Assembly (NCBI RefSeq): GCF_030915465.1
Contig: NZ_CP133267.1
Span: 2,083,001 to 2,147,000 of the forward strand
Source of the DNA: Neobacillus sp. PS3-34
Lineage (GTDB): Bacteria; Bacillota; Bacilli; Bacillales; Cytobacillaceae
DNA: 64,000 nucleotides
Reading direction: 5' to 3'
The notes below the pieces were generated by a model, which saw only the letters and a list, made by a program, of their open reading frames with translations, ran no database searches and was not told where the DNA came from. The first letter of the stretch is position 1, and each line of letters begins with the position of its first letter. Shown piece by piece: positions 26,380-40,384 of this stretch. The translations under genes were made by a program, and so were the position numbers.

Positions 26380-27729
26380 TTACTCCGTTAATCCCATTTC
26401 TTCCTTTACAACAGCTGCAATCCTGTTCACATAATCATTACACTGTTCTTCCGTAGGTGCCTCGGCCATTACACGGACAAGTGGTTCTGTTCCGGATGGG
26501 CGGACAAGGATTCGGCCGTTACCTGCCATTTCCGCTTCTGCCTCTTCAATGACTTGTTTAACCTTTTCATTATCTGTGACATGGTGCTTGTCCGTAACTC
26601 GAATATTCACAAGCTTTTGCGGGAATTTTTTCATTTCACCAGCAAGCTCTGATAATGGTTTCTGGGTCATTTTCATAATGTTGACTAATTGCAGCCCCGT
26701 TAGAAGGCCGTCACCTGTCGTATTATAGTCAAGGAAGATAATATGCCCTGATTGTTCACCACCAAGATTATATCCGTTCTTTTTCATTTCTTCTACTACA
26801 TAGCGGTCTCCAACAGCTGTTGGGATGCTTTTGATTCCATGGCTTTCAAGGCCTTTATAGAAGCCTAGATTGCTCATTACGGTTGAAACAACGGTTCCAT
26901 GCTTCAAACGGCCCTGTTCCTTCATATACTTACCGCATATGTACATGATTTGGTCTCCGTCGACAGTTTGGCCATGTTCATCGATTGCAATCAGGCGGTC
27001 TCCATCCCCGTCAAATGCGAGTCCTACATCCGCACCCTTTTCTTTAAGGTAAGAAGCAAGGGCTTCGGGATGGGTTGAACCAACACCTTCATTGATGTTT
27101 AAGCCATTTGGAGAAGCTCCCATTGTCGAGAGATCCGCATCAAGGTCTGCAAATAAATGCGCAGCAAGAGATGATGTAGCTCCATGTGCGCAATCAAGCG
27201 CAATATGGATTCCTGAAAAGTCTTCATCAACAGTCTGCTTTAAGTATTGAAGATATTTTTGTCCACCTTCAAAATAGTCGACAACCTGTCCAAGATTTGC
27301 TCCGGTCGGACGAGGAAGCTGATCTGCTTCCAAATCCATCAGCTGTTCGATTTCAAGCTCCTGTTCATCTGAAAGCTTAAAGCCATCCGGTCCAAAAAAC
27401 TTAATACCATTATCGGCAACTGGATTATGGGAAGCTGATATCATAACTCCTGCCTGTGCGCCCAGGGCTTTCGTCAGATAGGATACTCCCGGTGTTGAAA
27501 TAACTCCTAATCTCATTACTTCTGCTCCAATGGACAGCAAGCCCGCTACCAGGGCACCTTCAAGCATATGTCCAGAGATACGTGTATCGCGTCCGATAAT
27601 CACCTTGGGACGTTCTTTATCCTTGGTTAGGACATAACCGCCGAATCTTCCCAGTTTAAAAGCCAGTTCTGGAGTTAACTCACTATTAGCCACTCCTCGT
27701 ACTCCATCGGTGCCGAAATATTTACCCAT
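26380..27729 (-). CDS. glmM: Phosphoglucosamine mutase GlmM
   Basis: Converts glucosamine-6-phosphate to glucosamine-1-phosphate in the cytoplasm, the step after GlmS. The 449-residue protein has the family length. The active-site serine is S100 in MISASHNP, the metal loop is FDGDGDR, and the sugar- and phosphate-binding motifs GGEQSGH and RPSGTEPL are present. It follows cdaR by 31 bases, the conserved cdaA-cdaR-glmM order of Firmicutes. GlmM binds and inhibits CdaA in B. subtilis and relatives, so the operon links cyclic-di-AMP to wall synthesis. Confidence 0.96.
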   Translation of the reverse strand: MGKYFGTDGVRGVANSELTPELAFKLGRFGGYVLTKDKERPKVIIGRDTRISGHMLEGALVAGLLSIGAEVMRLGVISTPGVSYLTKALGAQAGVMISASHNPVADNGIKFFGPDGFKLSDEQELEIEQLMDLEADQLPRPTGANLGQVVDYFEGGQKYLQYLKQTVDEDFSGIHIALDCAHGATSSLAAHLFADLDADLSTMGASPNGLNINEGVGSTHPEALASYLKEKGADVGLAFDGDGDRLIAIDEHGQTVDGDQIMYICGKYMKEQGRLKHGTVVSTVMSNLGFYKGLESHGIKSIPTAVGDRYVVEEMKKNGYNLGGEQSGHIIFLDYNTTGDGLLTGLQLVNIMKMTQKPLSELAGEMKKFPQKLVNIRVTDKHHVTDNEKVKQVIEEAEAEMAGNGRILVRPSGTEPLVRVMAEAPTEEQCNDYVNRIAAVVKEEMGLTE

Positions 27730-27760
27730 TGCAAAATCGCTCCTTCTATACTGCTGACCT

Positions 27761-28990
27761 TTATGCGCCAGTCTGAGTAATATTAACTTTCGCTACTGCC
27801 TTATCCAATTTCCAGTTCACTTCTGGCGGGCCATCAACTTGTATCTTCACATCGTGGTCACCTTCATTTAAATTGGATAAATCAACAAATAGTTTAAAAT
27901 CATCAGGTTTTATATTGTTCACCACATCACTTGGCCCATTAACGATTAAGTTAATGCTGCCATCTGACGGATCCATGAAATCTGCTTTGTACTGGCTTGG
28001 TAAGCCCTCAGTATTAATTTTTATTCCACTCAGCGTTTTGGCATCTTCTTTCTTCACTTTTACAGATGCCTTTACTAATTGTGGTGTTACCTTTGACACA
28101 CCATTTGGAATGATTACTGGCAATGTGAGTGTTGTATCATCTGTAATTTTGCTTACATCCACTTCCACCCTCACATTATCCGTTGCCTTTAATATGTCTT
28201 CGTCACCTATTATGGTGGCTTCATTCACATCAAGTTTTATCGACTGTATCGTTATACCTGAAGCGGCTGTCCCTTTTTGGACGATGTTAATCGGGACGGT
28301 TTTGCTCACACTTTTAATCGGTATTGTGACCTTGACTGTTTCAGGTTCTACTATTACTTCCAGCTTATTCAGATCTCTATCCAGAACTCGAACCCTTGCT
28401 TCTCTTGTTGTCGTATCGTGGATCTGATTTTTTATATCAGGAGTTGCTTTTACATAAGAGATGCGGTCGATTACATCCTTTGCACCTGTAATTTTCACTT
28501 TGTTCGGATCGACAATCGGCACACCGGCTGCAAAGCCTTCTTCGATTAAACTCCGGTTTAACTCTGCATCCACCTTAAATTCTTTCGTCACTTTCTCCTG
28601 TACCGAAACATTGGCAAAAGCCGGCTCAAGTGTGGCTTTTAATCGGGATGATAAATCCTTAATCTGCAATTTCACTGTCTGGTTTCCTATTTTTGCATCT
28701 GTCAAATCAACAAATACTTCAAAGTTTTTCAGCATTTTTGCAGACTGTACAAGGTTTTTTGCGCCACTGACCGTTACTTGGATGGTATCCGGTATTCCTG
28801 AAACCACCAGGTTTTCCGTATCATAATAAGCTTTTACTGGAACGTCAGTGATGGTTTCTGAATTTTGGTCTCCTGTTACATTTACCTCAGTTAATTTATT
28901 TGTTGTTTGCGGTACTGAGGAATAAAGCAAAAAGGCAAGAAGAAGGGCAAGGATTTTTATAAACCAGGGGTTATCCATCAGTTTATCCAT
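27761..28990 (-). CDS. cdaR: Cyclic-di-AMP synthase regulator CdaR (YbbR)
   Basis: A 409-residue protein with one N-terminal membrane segment ([19 protein letters not shown]) and a large extracellular part made of repeated YbbR domains of about 85 residues each. CdaR binds the membrane part of CdaA and modulates cyclic-di-AMP synthesis. It overlaps the end of cdaA by eight bases, so the two are translationally coupled, and glmM follows closely. The sequence is intact. Confidence 0.93.
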   Translation of the reverse strand: MDKLMDNPWFIKILALLLAFLLYSSVPQTTNKLTEVNVTGDQNSETITDVPVKAYYDTENLVVSGIPDTIQVTVSGAKNLVQSAKMLKNFEVFVDLTDAKIGNQTVKLQIKDLSSRLKATLEPAFANVSVQEKVTKEFKVDAELNRSLIEEGFAAGVPIVDPNKVKITGAKDVIDRISYVKATPDIKNQIHDTTTREARVRVLDRDLNKLEVIVEPETVKVTIPIKSVSKTVPINIVQKGTAASGITIQSIKLDVNEATIIGDEDILKATDNVRVEVDVSKITDDTTLTLPVIIPNGVSKVTPQLVKASVKVKKEDAKTLSGIKINTEGLPSQYKADFMDPSDGSINLIVNGPSDVVNNIKPDDFKLFVDLSNLNEGDHDVKIQVDGPPEVNWKLDKAVAKVNITQTGA

Positions 28991-29809
28991 TGTTTTTCCC
29001 CCTCCAGTTCCAACGAGCTGAAGTCGCCTGTTTTGTCTTGTTCTTTACATACAGTTCGTTAGAAAGCATTTCCTTGAAAGCATCTGCATTCAAGTCACGA
29101 TGCAGCTCACCGTTTTTAGTCAGGGAAATGCTTCCGGTTTCCTCTGATACGATCACCGTAATACTGTCTGTTACTTCGCTGATTCCAAGTGCTGCCCGAT
29201 GCCTTGTACCTAATTCTTTTGAGATAAAAGGGCTTTCTGACAGGGGCAAATAACATGCAGCAGCAGCAACACTATTTTTTTGTACAATAACGGCTCCATC
29301 ATGCAGAGGCGTATTCGGGATAAATATATTAATCAGTAATTCTGAAGAGATTTTGGAATGAAGCTGAATACCGGTTTCAATGTAATCACTCATGCCTGTT
29401 TCTCTTTCAATTGAGATTAATGCTCCAATTCGGCGTTTCGCCATATAGTCAGTAGCTTTAATAATAGCTGTAATTGTTTTCTCCTGCTCTTCTTCCTCTC
29501 GCCACTGCTTCTGGAAAAGAATTTCCCCCGTCCCAATTGCTCCAGGGCTCTCCTAAGCTCAGGCTGAAAAATAATGATGATTGCAAGAAATCCCCAAGTT
29601 ATGGCTTGCTCCATCATCCAGCTTAATGTTTTCAAGCCGAAAAACTCACTGACCACTCTGACAAGAAGGATAACAAAAATCCCTTTTAAAAGCTGTACGG
29701 CTTTTGTTCCTCTTATAACCATGATCAGTTTGTAGATGACATACCAAACAAGGAGAATATCAACAATACTGGCCAAATATTTCAATAACGTGAAATCTGC
29801 AAACGGCAT
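28983..29809 (-). CDS. cdaA: Diadenylate cyclase CdaA (one frameshift)
   Basis: The N-terminal part has three membrane segments (residues about 10-80). The DAC domain carries the two catalytic motifs DGA (PLHDGAVIV) and RHR (GTRHRAALGIS). The frame breaks near 29497 at GAGAGGAAG. One extra G restores GEEEEQEKTITAIIKATDYM and joins both parts into about 275 residues, the normal length. CdaA makes cyclic-di-AMP from two ATP, a signal for potassium and osmotic balance. The gene is nearly always essential in Bacillaceae, so the break is probably a sequence error. Confidence 0.92.
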
Positions 29810-29929
29810 TGTTATTCCTCCGTATGTTTTATGTAAATGCTATAAGCTAATATGTAAATTTAACTTTACCATTATATCATAATTTCTGCTCTTACCAATT
29901 ATATATACCTTCAGTTCCTTTTCCCAACC

Positions 29930-29962
29930 AAAACAAGCCACTTTAATCAAGTGGCTTGTTTT
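29930..29962 (-). terminator. Terminator after rsiW
   Basis: AAACAAGCCACTT, a short loop, AAGTGGCTTGTTTT on the minus strand overlaps the last codon region of rsiW and separates sigW-rsiW from cdaA. Confidence 0.85.
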
Positions 29963-30596
29963 ATTTATTATTGTCTGGCTCAACAACATTAATGATATCT
30001 TTTGCTGTCTTTTTAATGTAGAACCATAGCCAGTCGAACACTGCGTTCACTTCTTTTATTTCACCGGTTACATGCCCTGCTGAGGCAAGATATTTTTCTC
30101 CATTAATAACGGTAACGTCACCTTGGACTTCACCTTCAATTTTCAGCTTTCCGTTCTTGACGATGACATCTCCCTTTACCACTTTTCCTTTTGGCACAAT
30201 AACAGTATCATTTTTCACGACCAGATTATTCTGCTTTGAGACGGAGAACTCATGATCCTGATTCCATGTAGAAAGAAGACTTCCCATCATTAAAATGATA
30301 AATACAGAAGCGGCCGCTAAAACAGGATGGTGGCGCAGCCACCGCTGGAAACCAACCTTTTTCTTTTCTTTAGGCAGCCTGGACAGCACGTTTTGTGTAA
30401 AATCAGAGGGTGCCTCCATTCGGGAAATGCCTTGTACCAATGTCTCCGTCTTCTTCATTTCATTGAATAGGATTTCACATTCTTTACAGCTTTGAAGGTG
30501 CTGTCTTAATATCACTTCATTTTCTGGAGCGATTTCTTCATCTAAGTAGTCATGCATAAATTCAATGATTTGTTCCGAACAGTTCAATTTTTTCAC
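29961..30596 (-). CDS. rsiW: Anti-sigma-W factor RsiW
   Basis: A 211-residue membrane anti-sigma factor. The cytoplasmic zinc-binding domain has H-x3-C-x2-C (H33, C37, C40). One membrane segment (HPVLAAASVFIILMMGSLLS) lies at about residues 85-105, and the outside part has repeated DVIVKNGKL / DVTVINGEKY units like a small beta-helix. RsiW holds SigW until antimicrobial or alkaline stress triggers stepwise cleavage by site-1 and site-2 proteases. It follows sigW by six bases with GAGGTG upstream. The ending VEPDNNK overlaps the terminator hairpin. Confidence 0.93.
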   Translation of the reverse strand: MKKLNCSEQIIEFMHDYLDEEIAPENEVILRQHLQSCKECEILFNEMKKTETLVQGISRMEAPSDFTQNVLSRLPKEKKKVGFQRWLRHHPVLAAASVFIILMMGSLLSTWNQDHEFSVSKQNNLVVKNDTVIVPKGKVVKGDVIVKNGKLKIEGEVQGDVTVINGEKYLASAGHVTGEIKEVNAVFDWLWFYIKKTAKDIINVVEPDNNK

Positions 30597-30602
30597 CTCT
30601 TA

Positions 30603-31166
30603 TCAGACATAGCGTAGCTGCTTCCGCAATGCTTCCCTTCCTCTATGAATTCTGGTTTTCACCGTGCCCAGCGGCAGGTCTAGAATTTCACTGATTTCAT
30701 TCAGGGATCGCTCCTCAATATATTTTAAAACGATAACAGACCGATATTTTTCTGGCAGATTTAGTATTTCTTTTTGAATCGTATCCTGTAACTCAAGGCT
30801 TTCCAATTCCTTTTCTGGCAGAGGTGCTTCGGATGCAATCTGTGAATACATCGTTAACCCCTCAGTGCCGGAAACTTCCGCATCCAAATAATAATCGGGC
30901 TTTTTTTTCCTGATTCGATCGATGCAAAGATTGGTCGCAATCCGGAAAAGCCAGGTCGAGAACTTCAGGTCCTGATTAAAGCTATTAATATTTATATATG
31001 CGCGGATAAAAGCCTCCTGTGCGGCGTCCTCCGCCTCATGACGATTGCCAAGCATCCGGTAGCAAACATGGTATACCCTGTCCTTAAACAGCTCCACAAT
31101 TTCACCAAATGCATTCTGATCGCCTTTTTTGACCTGTTTGATCCTATTTTTGACGATTGCTTCCAT
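30603..31166 (-). CDS. sigW: ECF sigma factor SigW
   Basis: The start at 31166 has GGAGG eight bases upstream and gives 187 residues as in B. subtilis; the longer open frame has no such site. Region 2 contains the YHVCYRMLGNRHEAEDAAQE and WLFRIATNLCIDRIRKKK motifs, and region 4 the helix-turn-helix LNEISEILDLPLGTVKTRIHRG. SigW controls genes for detoxification and envelope defence. An autoregulatory SigW-type promoter lies immediately upstream at 31202-31228. Confidence 0.95.
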   Translation of the reverse strand: MEAIVKNRIKQVKKGDQNAFGEIVELFKDRVYHVCYRMLGNRHEAEDAAQEAFIRAYININSFNQDLKFSTWLFRIATNLCIDRIRKKKPDYYLDAEVSGTEGLTMYSQIASEAPLPEKELESLELQDTIQKEILNLPEKYRSVIVLKYIEERSLNEISEILDLPLGTVKTRIHRGREALRKQLRYV

Positions 31167-31201
31167 TAATTTACCTCCGCTCCAAATGCGGCTATTCGAT
31201 A

Positions 31202-31228
31202 TACGAATCGATAGCGGAAAAGGTTTCA
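31202..31228 (-). promoter_or_regulatory. SigW-dependent autoregulatory promoter
   Basis: On the minus strand TGAAAC, 17 bases, CGTA. This is the known SigW consensus (TGAAAC, 16 or 17 bases, CGTA) at the usual distance from sigW. Confidence 0.85.
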
Positions 31229-31352
31229 TTTTACTAGTGAATTCTCATACCTTATATATTAACAAAATTTTACTATAATTTGTAAAACAAGTTTATGATG
31301 TGGAACTTTTGGGGATAAAAATAATAAACCATGAATTAAGGGAATGATATAA

Positions 31353-31535
31353 ATGAATTCGCAAATAAATAAATTAATGATAGATATTGAAAAATGCCGA
31401 ACAGAAATGGTCCGGCTAGCAACTCATACCTCTTTGTCGGACAAGCATGTAATCGAAACCAGCACCCGGCTTGATTCACTCTTAAACAAATATTATCTCT
31501 TAACAAATAAAAAGAATTCCTACATTAATTCATAA
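31353..31535 (+). CDS. Spo0E-like aspartyl-phosphate phosphatase
   Basis: A 60-residue helical-hairpin protein. It carries the family pattern: IEKCRTEMVRLA in the first helix, then SLSDKHVIETSTRLDSLLNKYY in the second. Spo0E-type proteins remove phosphate from Spo0A and delay sporulation. The start has GGAATGAT upstream, which is only a fair site. A strong terminator follows directly. It is the only gene on the plus strand here and stands alone. Confidence 0.85.
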   Translation: MNSQINKLMIDIEKCRTEMVRLATHTSLSDKHVIETSTRLDSLLNKYYLLTNKKNSYINS

Positions 31536-31577
31536 AACAGCAGCAGCTTATATTAAAGGCTGCTGCTGTTTTTTTTT
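31536..31577 (+). terminator. Terminator of the Spo0E-like gene
   Basis: AACAGCAGCAGC, loop, GCTGCTGCTGTT and eight T residues, starting one base after the stop codon. Confidence 0.9.
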
Positions 31578-31764
31578 GGGGGGATACGTTTTAAGGTGCA
31601 GTAGACTTCACCCTGTTTAGTATAACAATTGAATATGAAACACAGAAATCCCAGCTTTTTTGGTAACGGAGTCACTTGTGAGGTGCAAAACGGTAACTCG
31701 CAGACCAATTCAAATAGCAAATCACATAAACTTCACAGCATAATCCACAGTATATTTCACAGTC

Positions 31765-31803
31765 AAAAAGGCTTAGAGATGCAAATACTCTAAGCCTTTT
31801 TTT
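31765..31803. terminator. Bidirectional terminator-like hairpin
   Basis: AAAAAGGCTTAGAG, a short loop and CTCTAAGCCTTTTTTT form a perfect stem with A and T runs on either side. No gene ends here on either strand, so it may serve a lost gene or an undetected transcript in 31580-31765, a stretch in which I see no coding sequence. Confidence 0.7.
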
Positions 31804-31870
31804 GAATTTTCTTTTTTTCAATAAACCCCCGTAAGTTATACAAGTTCATTAGACGCTAAAGCGAGTTTGA

Positions 31871-32064
31871 TAAATAAGCGGAGAATTTCCTTTTAATTAG
31901 GAAATAGCACTGAAAATAGCTTAAATAGACGGAGAGATTCCGACTATTGATTCGAAAAACGTGAAAATGGTTAATTTTGCTTTGCTTAATCGGAAAACCT
32001 CCGCTTATATACTCCGAACCGAGCTCTATTCTGCAGTCTAACGGAAAAATCTCCGCTTATTTTA
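31871..32064. repeat. Four CGGAGA-type repeats arranged as a large inverted repeat
   Basis: Two forward units (AATAAGCGGAGAATTTCC at about 31874 and AATAGACGGAGAGATTCCG at about 31923) face two inverted units (CGGAAAACCTCCGCTTATA at about 31991 and CGGAAAAATCTCCGCTTATT at about 32042). No coding sequence is seen between them. Such units are scattered in intergenic regions of related Bacillaceae genomes. Confidence 0.7.
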
Positions 32065-32079
32065 AATATCACTGGTTAC

Positions 32080-32196
32080 TCAATTAAGGATAAGTAGAGT
32101 TTCCTTGAAAAGATCTCTAATCATGGCATGAATATCGTCGACTGTTTCACATTGACCAGCTAATTCTTTAATTGTCATTTCCCCATAATTTTGCAT
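32080..32196 (-). pseudogene. N-terminal remnant of an IS256/mutator-type transposase
   Basis: A 38-codon frame starting with MTIKELAGQCETVDDIHAM after six codons and continuing LFKETLLIL, then TGA. This resembles the N-terminus of IS256-family transposases, which goes on with a catalytic DDE domain that is missing here. It has a fair ribosome-binding site (GGAGATGATC) and might still be translated as a peptide. Confidence 0.5.
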
Positions 32197-32313
32197 AAAT
32201 GATCATCTCCTTAATTGGAAAGTTTGGAAAGTATAACCATTTACACAAAATTTTAGACGCTCTCAGATTTTTTCCTTAAGAGGGCTTATTGAAGACTGTT
32301 TCACGATTTATCT

Positions 32314-32382
32314 AGGAGATTTTGTCCTTCATCGGACTTATGAAGGACAGTTCTCCTCTTCACAAGGGAGATTTTGTCCTTC
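32314..32382. repeat. Triple repeat around GGAGATTTTGTCCTTCA downstream of rocF
   Basis: GGAGATTTTGTCCTTCAT is followed after seven bases by its inverted copy ATGAAGGACAGTTCTCC, then by a third forward copy GGGAGATTTTGTCCTTCAA. The first pair makes a strong hairpin just past the rocF stop codon and may terminate its transcript. Confidence 0.7.
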
Positions 32383-32398
32383 AAAGGTCAATTGTTTT

Positions 32399-33298
32399 TT
32401 ATAGAAGTTTTTCCCCGAATAGTGATGCCATAAGCTCAACTGCCACCATGGCTGTTTTATTCTTTTCATCTAAAATCGGATTTACTTCTACGAATTCTGC
32501 TGAGGTAATAATTTGTGCTTCTGCCAGCATTTCCATTGCCAAATGGCTTTCCCGGTAGCTGATGCCTCCAATTACCGGTGTACCTACTCCAGGAGCATCA
32601 CTTGGATCAAGTCCATCCAAATCCAGTGAAAGGTGTACCCCGTCCGTCTTTTCCTTTAAGTATGTAATTGTTTCTTCCATTACCTTTGCCATACCCAGGC
32701 GGTCAATTTCATGCATAGTGTAAACCTTTATACCTTTTTCCTTAATTAGAGCTCTCTCTCCATCATCTAACGAGCGGGCACCAATGATGACGACATGTTC
32801 CGGTTTTACCTTTGGGCTATATCCTCCCAGGTCAATAAGCGCATTGTGCCCCAATCCAAGGCTAACAGCAAGCGGCATGCCGTGAATATTACCTGTAGGG
32901 CTGGTTTCTGCCGTATTTAAATCGCCATGAGCATCATACCAGATTACACCAAGGTTTTTATAATGCTTTGATACACCTGTTAGTGTTCCAATCGCGATAC
33001 TGTGATCTCCCCCTAGAACAAGCGGAAAGGAACCATTGCTGATGACTTCATCCACTTGTTCTGCTAGCTTCACACTTTTTTCAGCTATCAGTTCCAAATT
33101 GCGCAACTTTGAGTCCGGATCTATAACAACAGCTGGCCTACCAATTTGAATATCTCCCAAATCATCTATCTGATCAAAAAAATCATTCAATTTTTCATTT
33201 ATGCCCGCATACCGTATTGCACTTGGTCCCATATCTACTCCGCGCCTCATTTGGCCTAAATCCATTGGCATTCCAATTATCGAAAGCTTTCTCATCAC
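32399..33298 (-). CDS. rocF: Arginase RocF
   Basis: Hydrolyses arginine to ornithine and urea with a di-manganese centre. The 299-residue protein has all metal-binding motifs: GGDHSIAIG, WYDAHGDLNT and SLDLDGLDPSDAPG. In B. subtilis rocF is in the roc regulon far away, but arginase next to sigW and a tRNA cluster is common in other Bacillaceae. It stands alone, with a ribosome-binding site TAGGAGGAATAGTG before the ATG. Confidence 0.95.
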   Translation of the reverse strand: MMRKLSIIGMPMDLGQMRRGVDMGPSAIRYAGINEKLNDFFDQIDDLGDIQIGRPAVVIDPDSKLRNLELIAEKSVKLAEQVDEVISNGSFPLVLGGDHSIAIGTLTGVSKHYKNLGVIWYDAHGDLNTAETSPTGNIHGMPLAVSLGLGHNALIDLGGYSPKVKPEHVVIIGARSLDDGERALIKEKGIKVYTMHEIDRLGMAKVMEETITYLKEKTDGVHLSLDLDGLDPSDAPGVGTPVIGGISYRESHLAMEMLAEAQIITSAEFVEVNPILDEKNKTAMVAVELMASLFGEKLL

Positions 33299-33430
33299 TA
33301 TTCCTCCTAGACCTTATTCTAATACTATTTTAACCGCTTTCATGGAATTGACTCAACTCGACAAGTTCATGTATATATATGCGGCAATACACAATTGAAC
33401 GGGCTCTATCCTGCAACTTTTAAAAAAACA

Positions 33431-33463
33431 AAAAAGCCTTAAATCCTTTATAGGATTTAAGGC
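33431..33463 (-). terminator. Terminator of the rrn-tRNA operon
   Basis: GCCTTAAATCC, loop, GGATTTAAGGC and a T run on the minus strand, 17 bases past the last tRNA. Confidence 0.9.
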
Positions 33464-33479
33464 AAGGTATGTAGTGTGA

Positions 33480-33554
33480 TGGTGGAGCCTAGCGGGATCG
33501 AACCGCTGACCTCCTGCGTGCAAAGCAGGCGCTCTCCCAGCTGAGCTAAGGCCC
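33480..33554 (-). tRNA. tRNA-Ala (TGC)
   Basis: Cloverleaf with anticodon loop CTTTGCA and encoded CCA. The acceptor stem begins GGGCCTT where the family has GGGGCCT, so one G of a homopolymer seems to be missing. Confidence 0.93.
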
Positions 33555-33557
33555 ATA

Positions 33558-33632
33558 TGGAGCGGAAGACGGGATTCGAACCCGCGACCCCCACCTTGGC
33601 AAGGTGGTGTTCTACCACTGAACTACTTCCGC
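33558..33632 (-). tRNA. tRNA-Gly (GCC)
   Basis: Begins GCGGAAGTAGTTCAG, anticodon loop TTGCCAA, T-loop GGTTCGAATCC, CCA encoded. Confidence 0.95.
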
Positions 33633-33692
33633 ATATTAACAGAATAAACAAAGACTCTGGAATTATTAATTCAAGAGTCAAGTTTTTAATTA

Positions 33693-33765
33693 TGAGCCAT
33701 GAAGGACTCGAACCTTCGACCCTCTGATTAAAAGTCAGATGCTCTACCAACTGAGCTAATGGCTC
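33693..33765 (-). tRNA. tRNA-Lys (TTT)
   Basis: Begins GAGCCATTAGCTCAG, anticodon loop CTTTTAA, T-loop GGTTCGAGTCC. CCA is not encoded. Confidence 0.95.
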
Positions 33766-33770
33766 ACTAA

Positions 33771-33845
33771 TGGCTGGGCTAGCTGGATTCGAACCAACGC
33801 ATGTCGCAGTCAAAGTGCGATGCCTTACCGCTTGGCTATAGCCCA
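33771..33845 (-). tRNA. tRNA-Gln (TTG)
   Basis: Begins TGGGCTATAGCCAAG, anticodon loop CTTTGAC, T-loop GGTTCGAATCC, CCA encoded. Confidence 0.95.
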
Positions 33846-33939
33846 ATGTGAAAAACATTCTAAAAAATAGTCGACAATATTTAATATGTCTTTTTTCAGC
33901 TATTTCATTCAAAAAAAAGATGCTTATGAAGCAAATAAA

Positions 33940-34023
33940 TGGTGGAGGGGGACAGATTCGAACTGCCGAACCCGAAGGAGCGGATTTACAGTCCGCCGCG
34001 TTTAGCCACTTCGCTACCCCTCC
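33940..34023 (-). tRNA. tRNA-Tyr (GTA)
   Basis: Class II tRNA with long variable arm. Begins GGAGGGGTAGCGAAG, anticodon loop CTGTAAA, CCA encoded. Confidence 0.95.
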
Positions 34024-34041
34024 GTATAAAATTAAAAGAAA

Positions 34042-34117
<76 letters not shown>

Positions 34118-34285
34118 ATAGGTATAATTAACATGAAAATTTTAACTCCGCTTGCTTATTATCGTCATTTCGATCTCAGAAAGCTGAATCAAGCAGCAGC
34201 TCGATCGTTATGCTGAAGTATTATCAGGGAGCTTATTCGGTCGTGCTCTACCAATTGAGCTACACCGGCATAGGTATAAAAAATA
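34118..34285 (-). repeat. Spacer with a duplicated 5' piece of tRNA-Thr
   Basis: About 34243-34278 repeats, base for base, the 5' half and leader of the tRNA-Thr at 34117 (GCTCTACCAATTGAGCTACA, then CCGGCATAGGTATA). The anticodon and T-arm are replaced by about 120 bases of unrelated sequence, so no second tRNA can form. A partial duplication with inserted spacer is the simplest reading. Confidence 0.8.
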
Positions 34286-34361
34286 TGGTGGAGGATGACG
34301 GGATCGAACCGCCGACCCTCTGCTTGTAAGGCAGATGCTCTCCCAGCTGAGCTAATCCTCC
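34286..34361 (-). tRNA. tRNA-Val (TAC)
   Basis: Begins GGAGGATTAGCTCAG, anticodon loop CTTACAA, T-loop GGTTCGATCCC, CCA encoded. Confidence 0.95.
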
Positions 34362-34366
34362 GAAAA

Positions 34367-34441
34367 TGGTGACCCCTACGGGATTCGAACCCGTGTTACC
34401 GCCGTGAAAGGGCGGTGTCTTAACCGCTTGACCAAGGGCCA
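34367..34441 (-). tRNA. tRNA-Glu (TTC)
   Basis: Anticodon loop CTTTCAC, T-loop GGTTCGAATCC, CCA encoded. The acceptor stem reads GGCCCTTGG where the partner strand AGGGGTC expects GGCCCCT, so one C seems to be missing; the true 5' end is 34440 if so. Confidence 0.92.
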
Positions 34442-34457
34442 TATTATAAAATAGGTA

Positions 34458-34530
34458 AGCTTCCAAGCGGGCTCGAACCGCTGACCTCTTCCTTACCATG
34501 GAAGTGCTCTACCTGCTGAGCTATGGAAGC
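34458..34530 (-). tRNA. tRNA-Thr (GGT)
   Basis: Begins GCTTCCATAGCTCAGCAGG; the anticodon stem CTTCC/GGAAG encloses loop ATGGTAA, giving anticodon GGT. CCA is not encoded. Confidence 0.9.
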
Positions 34531-34552
34531 ATAGCTGCGTATTTTTCAAAGA

Positions 34553-34627
34553 TGGCTCCGCAGGTAGGATTCGAACCTACGACCACTCGGTTAACAGCCG
34601 AGTGCTCTACCACTGAGCTACTGCGGA
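34553..34627 (-). tRNA. tRNA-Asn (GTT)
   Basis: Begins TCCGCAGTAGCTCAG, anticodon loop CTGTTAA, T-loop GGTTCGAATCC, CCA encoded. First tRNA after 5S rRNA. Confidence 0.95.
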
Positions 34628-34675
34628 ATAATAAAATTTCTTGATAGATCCTAGTTTCAATCAAATGAAAATCCT

Positions 34676-34793
<118 letters not shown>

Positions 34794-34927
34794 TATTGAT
34801 AAGACATATTTAATTATAATGTCTTTTTCATTTTTTTCAAGAGAAAAATGAATTTTTTTTCATTCCCTCAAAACTAGATAATGTAAGAAGAAGAAGTAAG
34901 TCGAGTTCGCTTTGTCATAAATGACTT

Positions 34928-39696
<4,769 letters not shown>

Positions 39697-39839
39697 AGTG
39701 AGTGATTAGCTCATAAAGTTACGTTGGCTGATGCTGCATCCCGAAGGCTTGCATACATCAAAATTTGTTCTTGTTGACGTTTTTGTTTGTTTAGTTTTCA
39801 AGGATCAATTCTTGTTCATCGCTCAGAAGCGACTTTGTT

Positions 39840-39869
39840 AATATATCATCGTTTCAACGTTGATGTCAA
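39840..39869 (-). promoter_or_regulatory. rrn promoter P2
   Basis: On the minus strand TTGACA, 18 bases, TATATT. It is the promoter nearer to 16S of a tandem pair. Confidence 0.85.
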
Positions 39870-39913
39870 CACCTTTTTTGGTGAAACATTTAACGACATC
39901 AGCGACGCTTATT

Positions 39914-39942
39914 AATATACCAAGATAGCAAAAAGAAGTCAA
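39914..39942 (-). promoter_or_regulatory. rrn promoter P1
   Basis: On the minus strand TTGACT, 17 bases, TATATT, about 74 bases upstream of P2. Tandem promoters of this form are standard for Bacillus rrn operons. Confidence 0.85.
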
Positions 39943-40020
39943 CGGGTTTCTAAAATAAAATTCATTTCTTTTTAAAAACTTAAATTGATTTGTCTTTGAC
40001 GGTTTGAAGCCAATTCAAAA

Positions 40021-40293
40021 TTAACCTTTCCTGCTCGTTTTCTTTCGGCGCATATACATCAAGCAATCACGTGGAGATGCAACTCTTCTGAATAATGAAA
40101 AGAGTATTTTATAACGCTCCTCCATTGCTCTTTTTACTATGTGGTCAATGCGCTCATCTTTTAAATCAAACAAAATTTCATCCATTTCTCTTTTAATCAG
40201 ATATTGAATTTCCTTTGTCTCGATTTCATTAATAAGAAAACCCAGCATATATGCACGCTCCTTATTTTTCCAGTTTATAGTATTCTTTTCCAA
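40021..40293 (-). CDS. Conserved hypothetical small basic protein
   Basis: A 90-residue helical protein rich in Glu, Arg and Lys (RAYMLGFLINEIETKEIQY, EIQYLIKREMDEILFDLKDE). It has no membrane segment and no motif I can name. It lies between the rrn promoters and pdaB and is transcribed away from pdaB. It has no strong ribosome-binding site, only GGAAAAG before the ATG. The regular charge pattern supports a real gene; function unknown. Confidence 0.55.
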   Translation of the reverse strand: MEKNTINWKNKERAYMLGFLINEIETKEIQYLIKREMDEILFDLKDERIDHIVKRAMEERYKILFSLFRRVASPRDCLMYMRRKKTSRKG

Positions 40294-40384
40294 TTAAATC
40301 ATTTTTATAATTAAAACAATCATCATATTTTTTAAATTCCTGAATAGGTATGAGACTAGGAATGCATTGGACGAGGTGGTTAAG

